A DNA stretch of 51,155 nucleotides from Myxacorys californica WJT36-NPBG1 (GTDB lineage: Bacteria > Cyanobacteriota > Cyanobacteriia > Leptolyngbyales > Leptolyngbyaceae), in NCBI GenBank assembly GCA_019359315.1, contig JAHHHO010000041.1:1-51155 (forward strand). Reading direction: 5' to 3'. Positions 1 to 9,552 of this stretch are shown here, one piece after another (the stretch's first letter is position 1; every line of letters begins with the position of its first letter). Position numbers and translations under genes: made by a program. The notes under the pieces are model-generated. The model was not told where the DNA came from and ran no database searches. It worked only from the letters and a program-made list of their open reading frames with translations.

Positions 1-172
1 TTCTATTTGGTGCATCTGACCCACAACCTGCAATGGCTTCTAAGCGACAGCATAACCAGTCTTTTAATCGTGAATTCACCGTCCTCACTAGCTTTCCAGC
101 TTCTTAGTTTTGTCAGTCAAGCAGGAGTAGTGAGTTAGAAGTAGTGAATTAGAAGTAGTTGAGGGCACGGCG

Positions 173-630
173 ATGGATGATGAATGCTGCGTAATTCCGG
201 TGATCAAATCTCCTCGCGATTATCAAGTTTATCGCATTAGTCCTCACGACACGAATCGATTAGCGATCGTATTTGATCCCGCGATCGCGAACTTCTCCCT
301 CACCGTTTGTGTCGAGATTTTCGACATTGACGGCAAGACGCCGCCCAATCGTCATCAGCGTGCGATCGAAATGTTTTTCGTACTGAAAGGCGAAGGGGTT
401 GCTAACTGCGACGGCAAAGAAGTGCCCATTCGTCCTGGGGATAGTTTGCTCGTTCCGGCAACTGGAATTCACGAAATTCGCAATGTCGGTTCAGAGCGCT
501 CTACACGTTGTGTATCATGATTCCAAACGAAGATTTTGCGGAATTGATTCGCAGTGGCATTCCGGCAGAACTCGACGCCGAAGACTTAGCCGTTTTGCAA
601 CGCGCCCCACTGCCGCAGCTCGTGACGTAA
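173..630 (+). pseudogene. Cupin-domain protein, frameshifted
   Basis: The first frame opens at ATG 173 and encodes a small cupin barrel: a first motif around residues 60-80 (NRHQRAIEMFFVLKGEG) and a second around residues 89-103 (RPGDSLLVPATGIHEI). It then ends early at 520 after SERSTRCVS. Reading on in the -1 frame from about position 505 gives a sensible continuation (YTLCIMIPNEDFAELIRSG, then LDAEDLAVLQRAPLPQLVT) ending at TAA 630. The intact protein would be about 152 residues, so one base appears to be missing near 503-507. Cupins of this kind usually bind a metal and act as small sensors, isomerases or dioxygenases; the substrate cannot be told. The rebuilt reading frame ends 27 bp before the hydrolase gene, so the two may have formed an operon. 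A sequencing error is an alternative to a real mutation. Confidence 0.7.
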
Positions 631-657
631 TTCGCAGTCGAAAAACCGCTTCAACGC

Positions 658-2280
658 ATGATGACAACCCTTTCCATGTTGACCCGCGATCTCGTCCGGC
701 TCGATGCAGATGTGTATTATCCCGACAGGTATCATCCCAACCGTGAGGGTGAGTTTCCGGTGCTGTTGATGCGGCAACCGTATGGACGCGCGATCGCATC
801 GACAGTTGTCTATGCTCATCCAACGTGGTACGCAGCGCAAGGATACATTGTCGTCATTCAAGATGTGCGCGGACGAGGCACATCAGCAGGAGAATTTAAG
901 CTGTTTGAACATGAGATCGAGGACGGTTTCGATGCGGTCAATTGGGCAGCGAATCTGCCGGGAAGCTCTGGCGTTGTGGGAATGTACGGGTTTTCTTATC
1001 AGGGAATGACTCAACTCTATGCGGCTGTCAACCGGCCTCCCGCGCTCAAAGCGCTCTGCCCTGCCATGTTGGCAGGTGATCTGTACCACGATTGGGCGTA
1101 TGAAGGCGGCGCATTCTGTTGGTTTGCCAATTTGGCGTGGGCAATTCAACTTGCGGCTGAAACGGCTCGACTCAAAGGAGATGAGGTCGCCTTTTTAAAA
1201 TTCTCGAATGCGGCTCGCATTCTTCCACTCTACGATCCAATTCCAACTCGTCCGCAACTAATGCAGGAGTTGGCGCACTACGATTCGTTCTATCAGACTT
1301 GGCTCGATCATCCCGACCCTGAAGATGACTATTGGAAGCGATTATCACCGCTGACTTATTTAGAAAACTTTGATTTGCCGATGCTGCATATCGGAGGCTG
1401 GTTTGATACTTATATGCGCGGCACATTGAACTTCTACAAAGCAATGAAGCAACCCGCGCAACACTTGATCGTGGGTGCGTGGGCGCATTTACCGTGGGGT
1501 CGTAAAGTTGGCGCGATCGATTATGGGGCAGAAGCAGTGAGCAAGTGCGATCGCGCTCAAGTCCGATGGTTTGATCAGTTTCTCAAAGGCATAGATACTG
1601 GGCTTCTAGACGAACCTCCGATCAAGCTATTTGAAATGGGCAGCAACCAATGGCGATCCTATTCTGAGTTTCCGTCAGATGCTGCTCAAGCTTTTTACCT
1701 CAGCAGTAGCGGACTTGCTGGGATTGACGAAACGGATGGTTCTCTCGTTTCCACACCCCAGACGCTTTCTCCTGCTGATATCATCGTTCACGATCCGTGG
1801 CGACCTGTCCCCGCTTCAGGCGGTCATGCTACTTACCCGTGTGGTTCCTTCGATCGTTCCTCGCTCGATTGTCGGAGTGATATTCTCACGTACACATCTA
1901 AACCGTTAACGGAAGTGTTGCATTTGGCTGGAGAACTCTTAGTTGAGTTAGAGTGCAGTGCCGATCAGCCAAGTTTTGATATCTGTGCGGTATTGTCGGA
2001 AGTGAAACCGAATGGTGGTGTCTATAACTTCTCTCAGGGATATGTGAGGGTTGGTCCTCGCCCCCAGCCCCACAGAGAGAGGGGCGAGGTGAGAATTGTG
2101 CTTCAGCCGACTTGCATTCAGATTCAGATTGGGAGTGCAATTCGATTGAGTTTGAGCGGGGCATGTTTTCCGGCCTATCCTGTCAATTCGGGAACGGCAG
2201 AAGTGAGCAGAATGGCGGCTCAAATTATTACGATCGCAGTTTATAGCGGACGTATCACTAGCGGACATGTAACTCATTGA
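658..2280 (+). CDS. CocE/NonD family hydrolase (X-Pro dipeptidyl-peptidase S15-like)
   Basis: This is a 540-residue alpha/beta hydrolase of the CocE/NonD (S15) family, which cleaves acyl esters or amides; the natural substrate is unknown. The nucleophile elbow GMYGFSYQGMTQ places Ser113. The acid is probably Asp250 (HIGGWFDTYMRG) and the base His277 (VGAWAHLPWG), matching the family order Ser-Asp-His. The C-terminal half (about 350-530) is the jelly-roll X-Pro dipeptidyl-peptidase C-terminal domain. Start 658 is the first ATG; M2 and M7 are also possible and no Shine-Dalgarno decides it. Residues 467-478 are encoded by an inserted palindrome (separate entry). There is no signal peptide, so it is probably cytoplasmic. 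It follows the broken cupin gene closely. Confidence 0.85.
   Translation: MMTTLSMLTRDLVRLDADVYYPDRYHPNREGEFPVLLMRQPYGRAIASTVVYAHPTWYAAQGYIVVIQDVRGRGTSAGEFKLFEHEIEDGFDAVNWAANLPGSSGVVGMYGFSYQGMTQLYAAVNRPPALKALCPAMLAGDLYHDWAYEGGAFCWFANLAWAIQLAAETARLKGDEVAFLKFSNAARILPLYDPIPTRPQLMQELAHYDSFYQTWLDHPDPEDDYWKRLSPLTYLENFDLPMLHIGGWFDTYMRGTLNFYKAMKQPAQHLIVGAWAHLPWGRKVGAIDYGAEAVSKCDRAQVRWFDQFLKGIDTGLLDEPPIKLFEMGSNQWRSYSEFPSDAAQAFYLSSSGLAGIDETDGSLVSTPQTLSPADIIVHDPWRPVPASGGHATYPCGSFDRSSLDCRSDILTYTSKPLTEVLHLAGELLVELECSADQPSFDICAVLSEVKPNGGVYNFSQGYVRVGPRPQPHRERGEVRIVLQPTCIQIQIGSAIRLSLSGACFPAYPVNSGTAEVSRMAAQIITIAVYSGRITSGHVTH
2056..2089. repeat. Palindromic repeat inserted in frame in the hydrolase gene
   Basis: A perfect 9-bp inverted repeat, CCTCGCCCC at 2056-2064 and GGGGCGAGG at 2081-2089, flanks a 16-nt spacer rich in C then AGAG. 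The whole keeps the hydrolase frame and encodes an odd stretch (PRPQPHRERGE) in the jelly-roll domain between TM-free beta segments. It resembles the short GC-rich palindromes dispersed between genes in cyanobacteria. I see no second copy in this window. Confidence 0.6.
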
Positions 2281-2459
2281 CTGTTCCTGTATCCAACGTT
2301 GCAGCAGAGGGTGAAATAGTCGAAGACGCTTTGTTTGCTCAATTCTGGTTTGTTCAAGTTTTGATGACGCAATGACTCTGAAACTCGTTTTGCGGCTTCG
2401 GCAACCACTAATAAGTGTTTAATCAAATAAGCGTTTAATTAAAAGAATTAAGTGCCTAA

Positions 2460-4769
2460 TCAAGACAAGCTCTCATCCAACAATCGTTGAGGATGCTGAG
2501 TTTCGAGCGGTAGCTGGATAGTAAAGCAGATGGTAGAGTCAGCACTTTTAACCCCAATTGAACCATTTAGGTGTTCAATCAGACGTTTTACCAGTGCTAA
2601 CCCTAGTCCGGTTCCACCATGTTCCCAGCGATCGACACTGGTAACGCGGTAAAACTTCTCAAATAAGTGTGGTAATGCTTCGGGTGGTAATTTCACGCCT
2701 GAGTTGCTGACTTGAATTTGTAGAGTTCTATCGTTTACCTGGGCTGTAACCGTGATCTGCTCATGGGGTGGCGTATATTTGCAGGCATTGTGGAGTAACT
2801 CCATGAGAATGCGTTTAAACCCAGGTAAATCCGTTGTAATGATTGGCAAGTCTGGGGGTAAATGGAGATGCAGACTCTGTTGCTGTTTTTGAGCGCGGGC
2901 TTCAAAGGGTTCTGCGATAAATGGCAGCCAATAATTCAGATCAACGCTTTCTAACTCTAGAGATTGTACCCCCGCTTCCAATCGCTGCAAGTCAAGCAAG
3001 TCATTGATCAAGGTCAGTTCTTGGGTGCATCCCTCTTCGAGGATCTGAAGGTAACGGGTTAAGCGTTCGTCATGAACCTGCTGTTGATTGAGGGTCAACT
3101 GCACCATCCGAATTGCCATTTTGATATTCGCCAGCGGCGATCGCAGTTCATGGGAAACCGTACTGAGAAAGTCATCTTTCAGTTGACTAAGCTCCTCTAA
3201 AGCCCTCACCTGTGTCTGAGCGGCTTGATACAAGTGAGATTGGCGGAGGGCGATCGCCGTTTGGATACTAATTTGTTGTAGCAGGCTGGTTTCCCAGGCC
3301 TGCCACTCGCGAGAGCCACTATTTTGGTAAGTCGCAAGTAATCCCCAGAGCTGACCGTCTAGAAAAATGGGCGCGATCGCATAGGCTCTAACCTGAAACT
3401 GCTCCAATAAATCGATATGACACTGGCTGTACCCAACCGTATAAATATCATTGACGGCAAAGGGTTCATTATTTCGATACCTGCCGCCCTGTCTTTCTTG
3501 CAAATAGGTATCTTCCCATAGAGTCTTAATACCTTCCCCCACCAAAGGTACCCATCCCTCCGCCACTGACTCTGCCACAAAATGACCGCTCCAATCTGGA
3601 GAAAATTGGTAGATAGTAACCCGATCCGCGTGCAGCGTCCGGCGGGTTTCGTTAAGCACTGTTGCCAGAATTTCCTCTAGGTCTAGCGATCGGTGAATAT
3701 TTTGGATAATCACTCGCAGCAGGCGTTCTTGTTCTGCCTGGTGTTGCAGGGCTTGAGTCCGCTCTTGCACCCGTTGTTCGAGTTCCTGGTTGAGTTTTTG
3801 CAGAGCGGCTTCTGCTCGCTGACGTTCTGCTAGCTCCAGTTGGGTCTGTCGATAAAGATCAGCTTGATGGATGGCTAGCGCAACTTGGTCAGCCAGTTGT
3901 TTCAATAACTGGATCTCGTCCTCAGACCACTGTCGGGGCTGATCGCACTGGTGGGCAATCAGCAGTCCCCATAGCCCCGTAGAGTGAAGGATGGGCACGA
4001 CCAAATTTGCTCGCACCTGAAACTGTCTGAGGAAATCGGCATAACAAGGCTCGATGCTGCCATCGTCAATGTCCGAAACCGTCCGGACTTGTCCATGCAC
4101 ATACTGCTCAATGTACGTCGATTGCAAACAGGGATCATAGATGTTTTGTCCTAGAATGGCTTGGCAACTCACATCCACCGACTCTTGCGCAACATAGCCC
4201 CGTTCAGCCGAATTGATCTTAAACAAGAGGACTCGATCGGTCTGCAAGACTTGGCGCACTTCAGTCACGGTCGTGGTCAAAATCTCATTTAGATCGAGCG
4301 ATCGCCGAATGCGTTCCGTCACCATCCTGATCAATTGCTCTCGCGCGGCAGTGCGACGTAATCGAATTTCCGCTTGTGTTCGCTCTGCCCGGATTTGAGC
4401 CTCTCGCACTTCCCGCCGCACAGCCTCTGGCAACCGAGCCAGATTATCTTTCATCAGATAATCATGAGCACCCGCTTTCATCATGGCGACCGCTGCTGCT
4501 TCACCGATCGTGCCCGACACCACAATAAAAGGAAGATCGCGCTGACTTTGCCGGACAACCTCCAGTGCTTCAGGTGCATCGCATCCGGGTAAGCGATAAT
4601 CTGAAATCACCACATCCCAAGGGCGATTAGCCAGGGCAGCACGGAGCGTTTCCGCCGTTTGCACCCGTTCCCAGATTAAGTTAAAATCACCCCGACGCAG
4701 TTCTCGCAGCACGAGCAGAGCGTCATCCTCTGAATCTTCAACTATCAAGACAGTCAAGGGTTCGCGCAT
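2460..4769 (-). CDS. Hybrid sensor kinase: REC - two cyanobacteriochrome-like GAFs - HisKA - HATPase
   Basis: This is a 769-residue soluble sensor. A receiver domain (1-120, phospho-acceptor Asp57 in VVISDYRL) precedes GAF1 (about 150-305), a coiled coil (305-345), GAF2 (345-510), HisKA (His540 in STVSHELRSPL) and an HATPase (N-box Asn661, G-box GTGLGL at 719-724). GAF1 has DPCL at 212-215 and Cys242 exactly 30 residues after Asp212, the spacing of DXCF-type cyanobacteriochromes (DPCF, then the bilin Cys), although Tyr rather than His follows Cys242. GAF2 has Trp418-x-Asp420, Tyr431, and Cys450-His451 at Asp+30, matching red/green types. It is probably a two-colour light sensor, though bilin attachment is inferred. 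The ATG follows the regulator's stop by 3 bp, and its Shine-Dalgarno (GGAGG) lies inside that gene, so translation is coupled. Confidence 0.88.
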   Translation of the reverse strand: MREPLTVLIVEDSEDDALLVLRELRRGDFNLIWERVQTAETLRAALANRPWDVVISDYRLPGCDAPEALEVVRQSQRDLPFIVVSGTIGEAAAVAMMKAGAHDYLMKDNLARLPEAVRREVREAQIRAERTQAEIRLRRTAAREQLIRMVTERIRRSLDLNEILTTTVTEVRQVLQTDRVLLFKINSAERGYVAQESVDVSCQAILGQNIYDPCLQSTYIEQYVHGQVRTVSDIDDGSIEPCYADFLRQFQVRANLVVPILHSTGLWGLLIAHQCDQPRQWSEDEIQLLKQLADQVALAIHQADLYRQTQLELAERQRAEAALQKLNQELEQRVQERTQALQHQAEQERLLRVIIQNIHRSLDLEEILATVLNETRRTLHADRVTIYQFSPDWSGHFVAESVAEGWVPLVGEGIKTLWEDTYLQERQGGRYRNNEPFAVNDIYTVGYSQCHIDLLEQFQVRAYAIAPIFLDGQLWGLLATYQNSGSREWQAWETSLLQQISIQTAIALRQSHLYQAAQTQVRALEELSQLKDDFLSTVSHELRSPLANIKMAIRMVQLTLNQQQVHDERLTRYLQILEEGCTQELTLINDLLDLQRLEAGVQSLELESVDLNYWLPFIAEPFEARAQKQQQSLHLHLPPDLPIITTDLPGFKRILMELLHNACKYTPPHEQITVTAQVNDRTLQIQVSNSGVKLPPEALPHLFEKFYRVTSVDRWEHGGTGLGLALVKRLIEHLNGSIGVKSADSTICFTIQLPLETQHPQRLLDESLS

Positions 4770-4772
4770 GGA

Positions 4773-5195
4773 TCACAACCCTCCAGGTAATGGTTCGTTG
4801 AGGAGTATCCAATACAGCCCCAGTTGGCGCACCGCCTCAGTGAATTGGTCAATCCCAACGGGCTTTCGCACATAGCTATTGGCCCCGAGGCTATAACTCT
4901 CCACGATATCGCAATCTTCACTGGAGGAGGTTAAAACCACTATAGGCAAAAAGCGAGTTTTGTCGCTGGCTCGAATTTGCCGTAAGACTTCTAAGCCATC
5001 AACTTTGGGCAGCTTTAAATCCAGAAGTACTACACTTGGTAGTGCTTCTAGACCAAAAATCAGATTTAAAGCTTCTTCCCCATTTCGAGCCACAAGAATT
5101 TCATTGGCAATGTTGCCACGGCGGAGAGCCCGAATGGTGAGACGTTCATCATCAGGATTATCCTCGACCAGTAAGATGGGACGCGCAGAAGTCAT
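4773..5195 (-). CDS. Rcp1-like single-domain response regulator
   Basis: A 140-residue lone receiver domain with no output domain. It has the acidic pair in [10 protein letters not shown], phospho-acceptor Asp59 ([10 protein letters not shown]), the conserved Thr/Ser (VVLTSSS) and Lys (VRKPV). The DNPDDE start, the LPK after the Asp and the C-terminal helix are typical of the Rcp1 family, which serves cyanobacterial phytochromes as a phosphotransfer partner. The start ATG overlaps the stop of the upstream PAS kinase by 4 bp (ATGA) and the downstream CBCR-like kinase starts 3 bp after its stop, so all three are probably one transcription and translation unit. It is the likely shuttle between the two kinases. 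Confidence 0.92.
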   Translation of the reverse strand: MTSARPILLVEDNPDDERLTIRALRRGNIANEILVARNGEEALNLIFGLEALPSVVLLDLKLPKVDGLEVLRQIRASDKTRFLPIVVLTSSSEDCDIVESYSLGANSYVRKPVGIDQFTEAVRQLGLYWILLNEPLPGGL

Positions 5196-8100
5196 AGTTT
5201 AGGTCTTGTCCTGATGGATGGATTGGGTAGTGTGAAGTAAATTGTGGCTCCCTGCTCCACAGCGGCTTCTGCCCAAACACGACCGCCATGCCGATGAATG
5301 CTCCGTTGCACGGTGGCTAAGCCAATGCCCGTACCCGGAAATTCATCTGTGTTGTGCAAGCGTTGAAAGACTCCAAACAGCATGGAGGAATAGGTCATAT
5401 CAAAGCCTGCTCCATCATCGCGGACAAAATAGACAGATTGCCCATCTTGGTTGAGGATGCCAAATTCGATCTGTGCGGAGGAATGATGGCTAGTAAACTT
5501 CCAGGCATTTTGCAATAGATTGCTAATCACAACGCGCATCAAGGTGAGGTCAGCATAAACGATCGCGTCAGGTGCGATCGCGCACTCAACCTGCCGTTCT
5601 GGCTCTGAGGCTTTCAATTCCTGCATCTGCTCTTGAACCAGCGCACTGAGGTTGACAGTCGTATACCGCATTTCAGAGCGCGACACGCGAGAGAGGCGCA
5701 ACAGGTCATCAATTAGCATTCCCATTCGTTGCACGTTACGCCGGATGCGATCGAAGTAGTCTTTGCCCTCGTCATCAATTAGCTCTCCATAGTCTTCTAG
5801 CAATGCTTTGCTGAAGCCGTCGATCGCTCTCAAGGGCGATCGCAAATCGTGAGACACCGAGTAGGCAAAGGCTTCTAACTCGCGGTTAGACGCTTTTAGC
5901 TGCGCCGTGGTTTGCAGGAGTTGTTCTTCGGCTTGTTTGCGATCGGTAATGTCTCGCACCATGCACAGCACCTGCTGCTCTCCGCACATCATCAGCCGGG
6001 CTTCTTCATCTCGGATTTCGCCTTCAATGTCAAGTTGATACTCATACACTTGCAGTTCCTGGGTTTGCAGGGCCTGCTCCACATAATGCATGCGTTCTTT
6101 CGCCCGCTCATAAGGAAGAACATCATAGATATTGATCCCTATCATTTCTGACAACGGTTTGAGCAATTTGATACTTTTGCCGCTGCCGAGGGCATCGAGA
6201 TACGTGCCATCGCGATCAATCCAGATCAGTAAATCAGGAATGGCGCTAATCAAGGCACGATTGGTTGCCTCACTCTGACGTAAAGCGGCTTCAGCTTGTT
6301 TGCGTTCAGTAATATCGAGCACTGTGCCCGTGAGCTGAAGCACTTGCCCTGCGGCATTCAAGCTTGGTTCTCCCTTGGCTTGCACATGTACCAACGTGCC
6401 ATCAGGACGATAAGCGCGGCACTCAAGTTCGTAGGGCTGGGCAGTTGCGATCGCCGTTTCTACCGTTTGTTGGTGCACGTCGCGATCGTCGGGGTGAAAT
6501 AGCTGCTGAATTTCCTCAAAGCTGGGTGGTCCAGCGGATGCATCGCGCCCAAAAATCCGGAACACCTGGTCTGACCAGGTCACCTTTTCGGTGGGCAGAT
6601 CCCATTCCCAACTGCCTAGGTTGCCAATGCGTTGAGCCAGTTTCAAATGGGCATCACTCTTTTGGAGTTGGGCTTCAGCTTGCTTCAGTTTTGTGATGTC
6701 AACATGACAGCCAATCACTCGCAAGGGTTGCCCGGCTGCATCCCAGTCAATCACTTGCCCGACGCAGATGATCCAAATCGTCGATCCATTTTTATGGTGA
6801 TAGCGCACCTCGCTGTAGTAGGGCACTTCCCCACGACTTTGCACATGGCGGTCGAAACACTCCAGCACGGCGGGTAAATCTTCCGCAAAGATCAGGCTTT
6901 GCCAAGTTTCTGGTACATTGGGCAACTCATGATCTTCATAGCCAAACATGCGCTTCAAGCCAGGACTCATATAATTCCAATGGTTAGGAATATTCCAATC
7001 CCAGTATCCTGCCAGGCTGATGTCGAGAAGGGTTTCCAGCAAGGTAAACTCTAGACGCAGTTTCTCGGCCTGTAACCGCGCTGCTTCGGCTTTTTTACGG
7101 TCGGTAATGTCGGTATGGGTGCCCAACATTCGCAGAGGGTTGCCTGCTTCATCCCAGGCAACAATTTTGCCTAGCGAGAGGATCCATTTCCAGTCTCCAT
7201 TACACGTGTGCTGTCGAAATTCCACCGCATAGTCGGAGATTTCACCCTGCACATAGGCGCGATAGATATTGGCAACAGCTTCACTGTCGTCGGGGTGAAG
7301 CCGCTCAATCCATTTGGCATTCGTTTCCTCAAAAGTCGTCGGATCGTAGCCTAGCATAGTGGCATATTCAGGGTTAACGATGGCTTCTCCGGTTTGAATA
7401 TTGAGATCGTAAAGCCCCTGGTTAGCGGCTTTTAAGGCAAGGCGAAGGCGCTCTTCACTGACTCTCAGCGACTCTTGGGTCGCTTTGAGAGCAGTAATTT
7501 CTGTGGCAACACCATCAATGCGGCAGGGTTCCCCGTTTGTGTCATAAATGAGCTGACACTGGTCTTGTAACCAGCGGATTTGACCATCCGCCGCAATAAT
7601 GCGATATTCCAGAGTTGTGCTGCCGGTTTGTTGCCGTTCGTCCATTCCAGCCGTCACTACTGCTTGATCGTAGGGGTGGATCATCTCAAACCAGAGGTTA
7701 GAGTTTGCTAAAAACTCCGATATTGAACGACCATAGATTCCTTCTACTGTCGGACTAAGATAGAGCAGTTCTGAAGTCTTTACATCGCGAGACCAGACAA
7801 TGCCTTTAACAGAATTGAGAATGCTTTCAACCCGCTGTTCCTGCTCCCGTAGGGCAGCTTCGACAGCTTTGCGCTCAGTAATATCTCTAGAGATGCAGAG
7901 GATCGACTCCATCGTCTGCTGATCAGACAACTCAGGAGCGATCGCCATTTCAAACGAACGAATTCCCTTAAGGGTGGGTGCTGTAAACTCAATCACCTGT
8001 TTTTGTCCGGTTTTCAAAAGCGCTGTCGCAGCGGCCTCCCAAGTGGTGACCATGGCCTCATCCATACCTAGGTCGCGACAGGTTTTGCCTAAAAAGACTT

Positions 8101-8689
8101 CTGTGGAAATCCCAGTAATTTCGGTGAGGACTGGACTGACGTAGAGATGGCGCAGTTGCAAATCAAACCGTTCAATGATGTCGGGAGAATTTTCTACGAG
8201 GGCTTGGTATCGCTGTTGTGACTCAACTAGAGCGGCTTCAGTAGCTTTGCGATCAGCTTCATTGCATTTATGCTCACTGATTTCTAATTCCACGTTGGCA
8301 GCTTTTAACTGGCGGCTGCTGGATAGGGTCAATGCTTGGGGAATTGCAGAAATCAACGCTGAAGCTGTCATTAAGGAGATGGCAGCGGTAACAGACTTCA
8401 GTGCCCCGGAAGCCCAATAGAGCGGGTGCCAGAGCGTCCAAATCTCTACGGCGTGCGTCAGCCCCGAGGTAACAATAAAAACCCCGAACAGTTGGAGAGC
8501 GGAGGAGTAGGGTAAGTCTCGACGTTGACGCACAAAATAGATTAGCGCCAAGAAAATAGAAAAGCAGGCTAAAGCTGTCAGTCCATCAGATAACGCATGG
8601 AGCCACACCAGCCCAGGTTCCCAGAGATAGCAATGCTCATGAGGATTAACTGTCAAATTACCAAGATTGCTGTGAAGTACTGTTAACAT
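5192..8689 (-). CDS. Membrane histidine kinase: ethylene-receptor-like domain, six PAS domains, HisKA, HATPase
   Basis: I chose ATG 8689 (GGGGAG six bases upstream) over GTG 8710, giving 1165 residues. Residues about 20-125 form three membrane helices like the ethylene-binding domain of plant ETR1 and cyanobacterial SynEtr1: [35 protein letters not shown]. Asp35 and His79 match ETR1 Asp25 and His69, but the copper ligand Cys65 is replaced by Ser75 (codon TCG). Six PAS domains follow (about 158-275, 280-403, 410-535, 545-668, 675-798, 805-920). They are joined by typical DITxRK-type PAC ends. HisKA has His947 ([17 protein letters not shown], the subtype of phytochrome Cph1) and the HATPase has Asn1061 (NLLQNAWKF). 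It is first in a three-gene operon. The signal is unknown; ethylene binding is doubtful without the Cys. Confidence 0.9.
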   Translation of the reverse strand: MLTVLHSNLGNLTVNPHEHCYLWEPGLVWLHALSDGLTALACFSIFLALIYFVRQRRDLPYSSALQLFGVFIVTSGLTHAVEIWTLWHPLYWASGALKSVTAAISLMTASALISAIPQALTLSSSRQLKAANVELEISEHKCNEADRKATEAALVESQQRYQALVENSPDIIERFDLQLRHLYVSPVLTEITGISTEVFLGKTCRDLGMDEAMVTTWEAAATALLKTGQKQVIEFTAPTLKGIRSFEMAIAPELSDQQTMESILCISRDITERKAVEAALREQEQRVESILNSVKGIVWSRDVKTSELLYLSPTVEGIYGRSISEFLANSNLWFEMIHPYDQAVVTAGMDERQQTGSTTLEYRIIAADGQIRWLQDQCQLIYDTNGEPCRIDGVATEITALKATQESLRVSEERLRLALKAANQGLYDLNIQTGEAIVNPEYATMLGYDPTTFEETNAKWIERLHPDDSEAVANIYRAYVQGEISDYAVEFRQHTCNGDWKWILSLGKIVAWDEAGNPLRMLGTHTDITDRKKAEAARLQAEKLRLEFTLLETLLDISLAGYWDWNIPNHWNYMSPGLKRMFGYEDHELPNVPETWQSLIFAEDLPAVLECFDRHVQSRGEVPYYSEVRYHHKNGSTIWIICVGQVIDWDAAGQPLRVIGCHVDITKLKQAEAQLQKSDAHLKLAQRIGNLGSWEWDLPTEKVTWSDQVFRIFGRDASAGPPSFEEIQQLFHPDDRDVHQQTVETAIATAQPYELECRAYRPDGTLVHVQAKGEPSLNAAGQVLQLTGTVLDITERKQAEAALRQSEATNRALISAIPDLLIWIDRDGTYLDALGSGKSIKLLKPLSEMIGINIYDVLPYERAKERMHYVEQALQTQELQVYEYQLDIEGEIRDEEARLMMCGEQQVLCMVRDITDRKQAEEQLLQTTAQLKASNRELEAFAYSVSHDLRSPLRAIDGFSKALLEDYGELIDDEGKDYFDRIRRNVQRMGMLIDDLLRLSRVSRSEMRYTTVNLSALVQEQMQELKASEPERQVECAIAPDAIVYADLTLMRVVISNLLQNAWKFTSHHSSAQIEFGILNQDGQSVYFVRDDGAGFDMTYSSMLFGVFQRLHNTDEFPGTGIGLATVQRSIHRHGGRVWAEAAVEQGATIYFTLPNPSIRTRPKL

Positions 8690-9155
8690 GCTCTGCTCCC
8701 CAATCACCACTGTCAGATCATTGCTGGCGCTGCAAATGCGTTCTGTTGCTTGCTAATTAACAGATTGCCCAATCGGAAACTCTTCAGATGATATGCAACT
8801 AGTAAGACAGAATGATTTCACAAAATAAAGATTGACCCCATGGAGCAACGTTAAGGTATTGCAAGAAGTTGCTGATATGAAGATGAGTTACGCTCCACAG
8901 CTAATTGAGTATCAAGTCCATATTAAGGGTTTGAAGTTGATACAGTGGTTGTGGATACAATATTTATGGATAGAAGCGATCGCACTCTTAAATCAAGTCA
9001 ATCTGATTCAACCAAATCGCTTGCTAATTGAATCATGGCTCTATGGTTTCTGCGGAGTTGAGCCTCGCGCGAAGCGTTCAAATAGAAGCCTTGGCAGCCT
9101 ATCAAACTCGTTTTGGGCGTAATGGTTGAATACTTAAAATTTAAAATAGATGTAA
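8690..9155. other. Intergenic region upstream of the kinase operon
   Basis: I see no supported gene here. An open frame at 8832-9122 (plus) starts in AT-rich sequence with no ribosome site and has no recognisable domain. The operon promoter should lie in 8690-8850, but I cannot fix a convincing -35/-10 pair. Near 9060-9080 there is a GCGAAGCG-containing fragment of the sort repeated elsewhere between genes in this window. Confidence 0.4.
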
Positions 9156-9186
9156 GGTGCATGAAATTTACTAGATTTCATGCACC
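9156..9186 (-). terminator. Perfect 12-bp hairpin after the small beta-rich gene
   Basis: GGTGCATGAAAT at 9156-9167 and ATTTCATGCACC at 9175-9186 pair perfectly around a 7-nt loop. It lies about 60 bp beyond the stop of the minus-strand gene ending at 9247. On that strand the stem is followed by TTACATCTATTTT, a poor but T-rich tract. It could be a terminator or a transcript-stabilising hairpin. Confidence 0.55.
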
Positions 9187-9246
9187 CGAATCATCCTTAA
9201 TACTGCTGAGCAGAGAAATTGCTGGTTTTAACTTTTCAAACGGAGA

Positions 9247-9552
9247 CTAAAAAGGGATTTCTGGGGTTGTAACAGCAACGCCACCACCGTAGACGTCATA
9301 CGTAACATCTGTGGTTTGAGACACTTTGATTTGCATTCTGGCGCGTGCGATCGAGCCAGTCCCAACTGATAATTTTTTGTAGTTTGAGCCGTTGAGAGTT
9401 TGTTGTTGACGATCGAATCCTAAAAAACCTACGCCATACCGAACTTTGATTGAAGCACCGACAGGAAGTTTGAAAAAGGCAGTTCCATTGGCGTTCCAAA
9501 AGCTTTCAACGGTTCTCCAATCTCCTGCTTCAATCCGCTTGCTGCGAATCAT
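9247..9552 (-). CDS. Small beta-rich protein of unknown function
   Basis: This 101-residue protein has no family I recognise. The start is well supported: AAGGAG lies 9 bases upstream of the ATG. The sequence alternates short hydrophobic strands with Gly/Thr turns (GTAFFKLPVGASIKVRYG, then KVSQTTDVTYDVYGGG), which suggests a compact beta-sandwich. It has no signal peptide, no Cys and no membrane helix. It sits on the same strand as, and 330 bp downstream of, another small beta-rich gene (9883-10212), and the two share a DYVLTYDV / DVTYDVYG-like ending. They may be distant paralogues or act together, but the gap argues against tight co-transcription. Confidence 0.65.
   Translation of the reverse strand: MIRSKRIEAGDWRTVESFWNANGTAFFKLPVGASIKVRYGVGFLGFDRQQQTLNGSNYKKLSVGTGSIARARMQIKVSQTTDVTYDVYGGGVAVTTPEIPF

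Noticed and set aside
1-138. Open plus-strand frame from the window edge to TAG 136-138
   Set aside because: It gives 45 residues with no recognisable motif; it could be the end of an upstream gene, but the evidence is too thin.
8832-9122. Plus-strand open frame of 96 residues upstream of the kinase operon
   Set aside because: No ribosome site, no recognisable domain, and the C-terminal part looks like a translated intergenic repeat.
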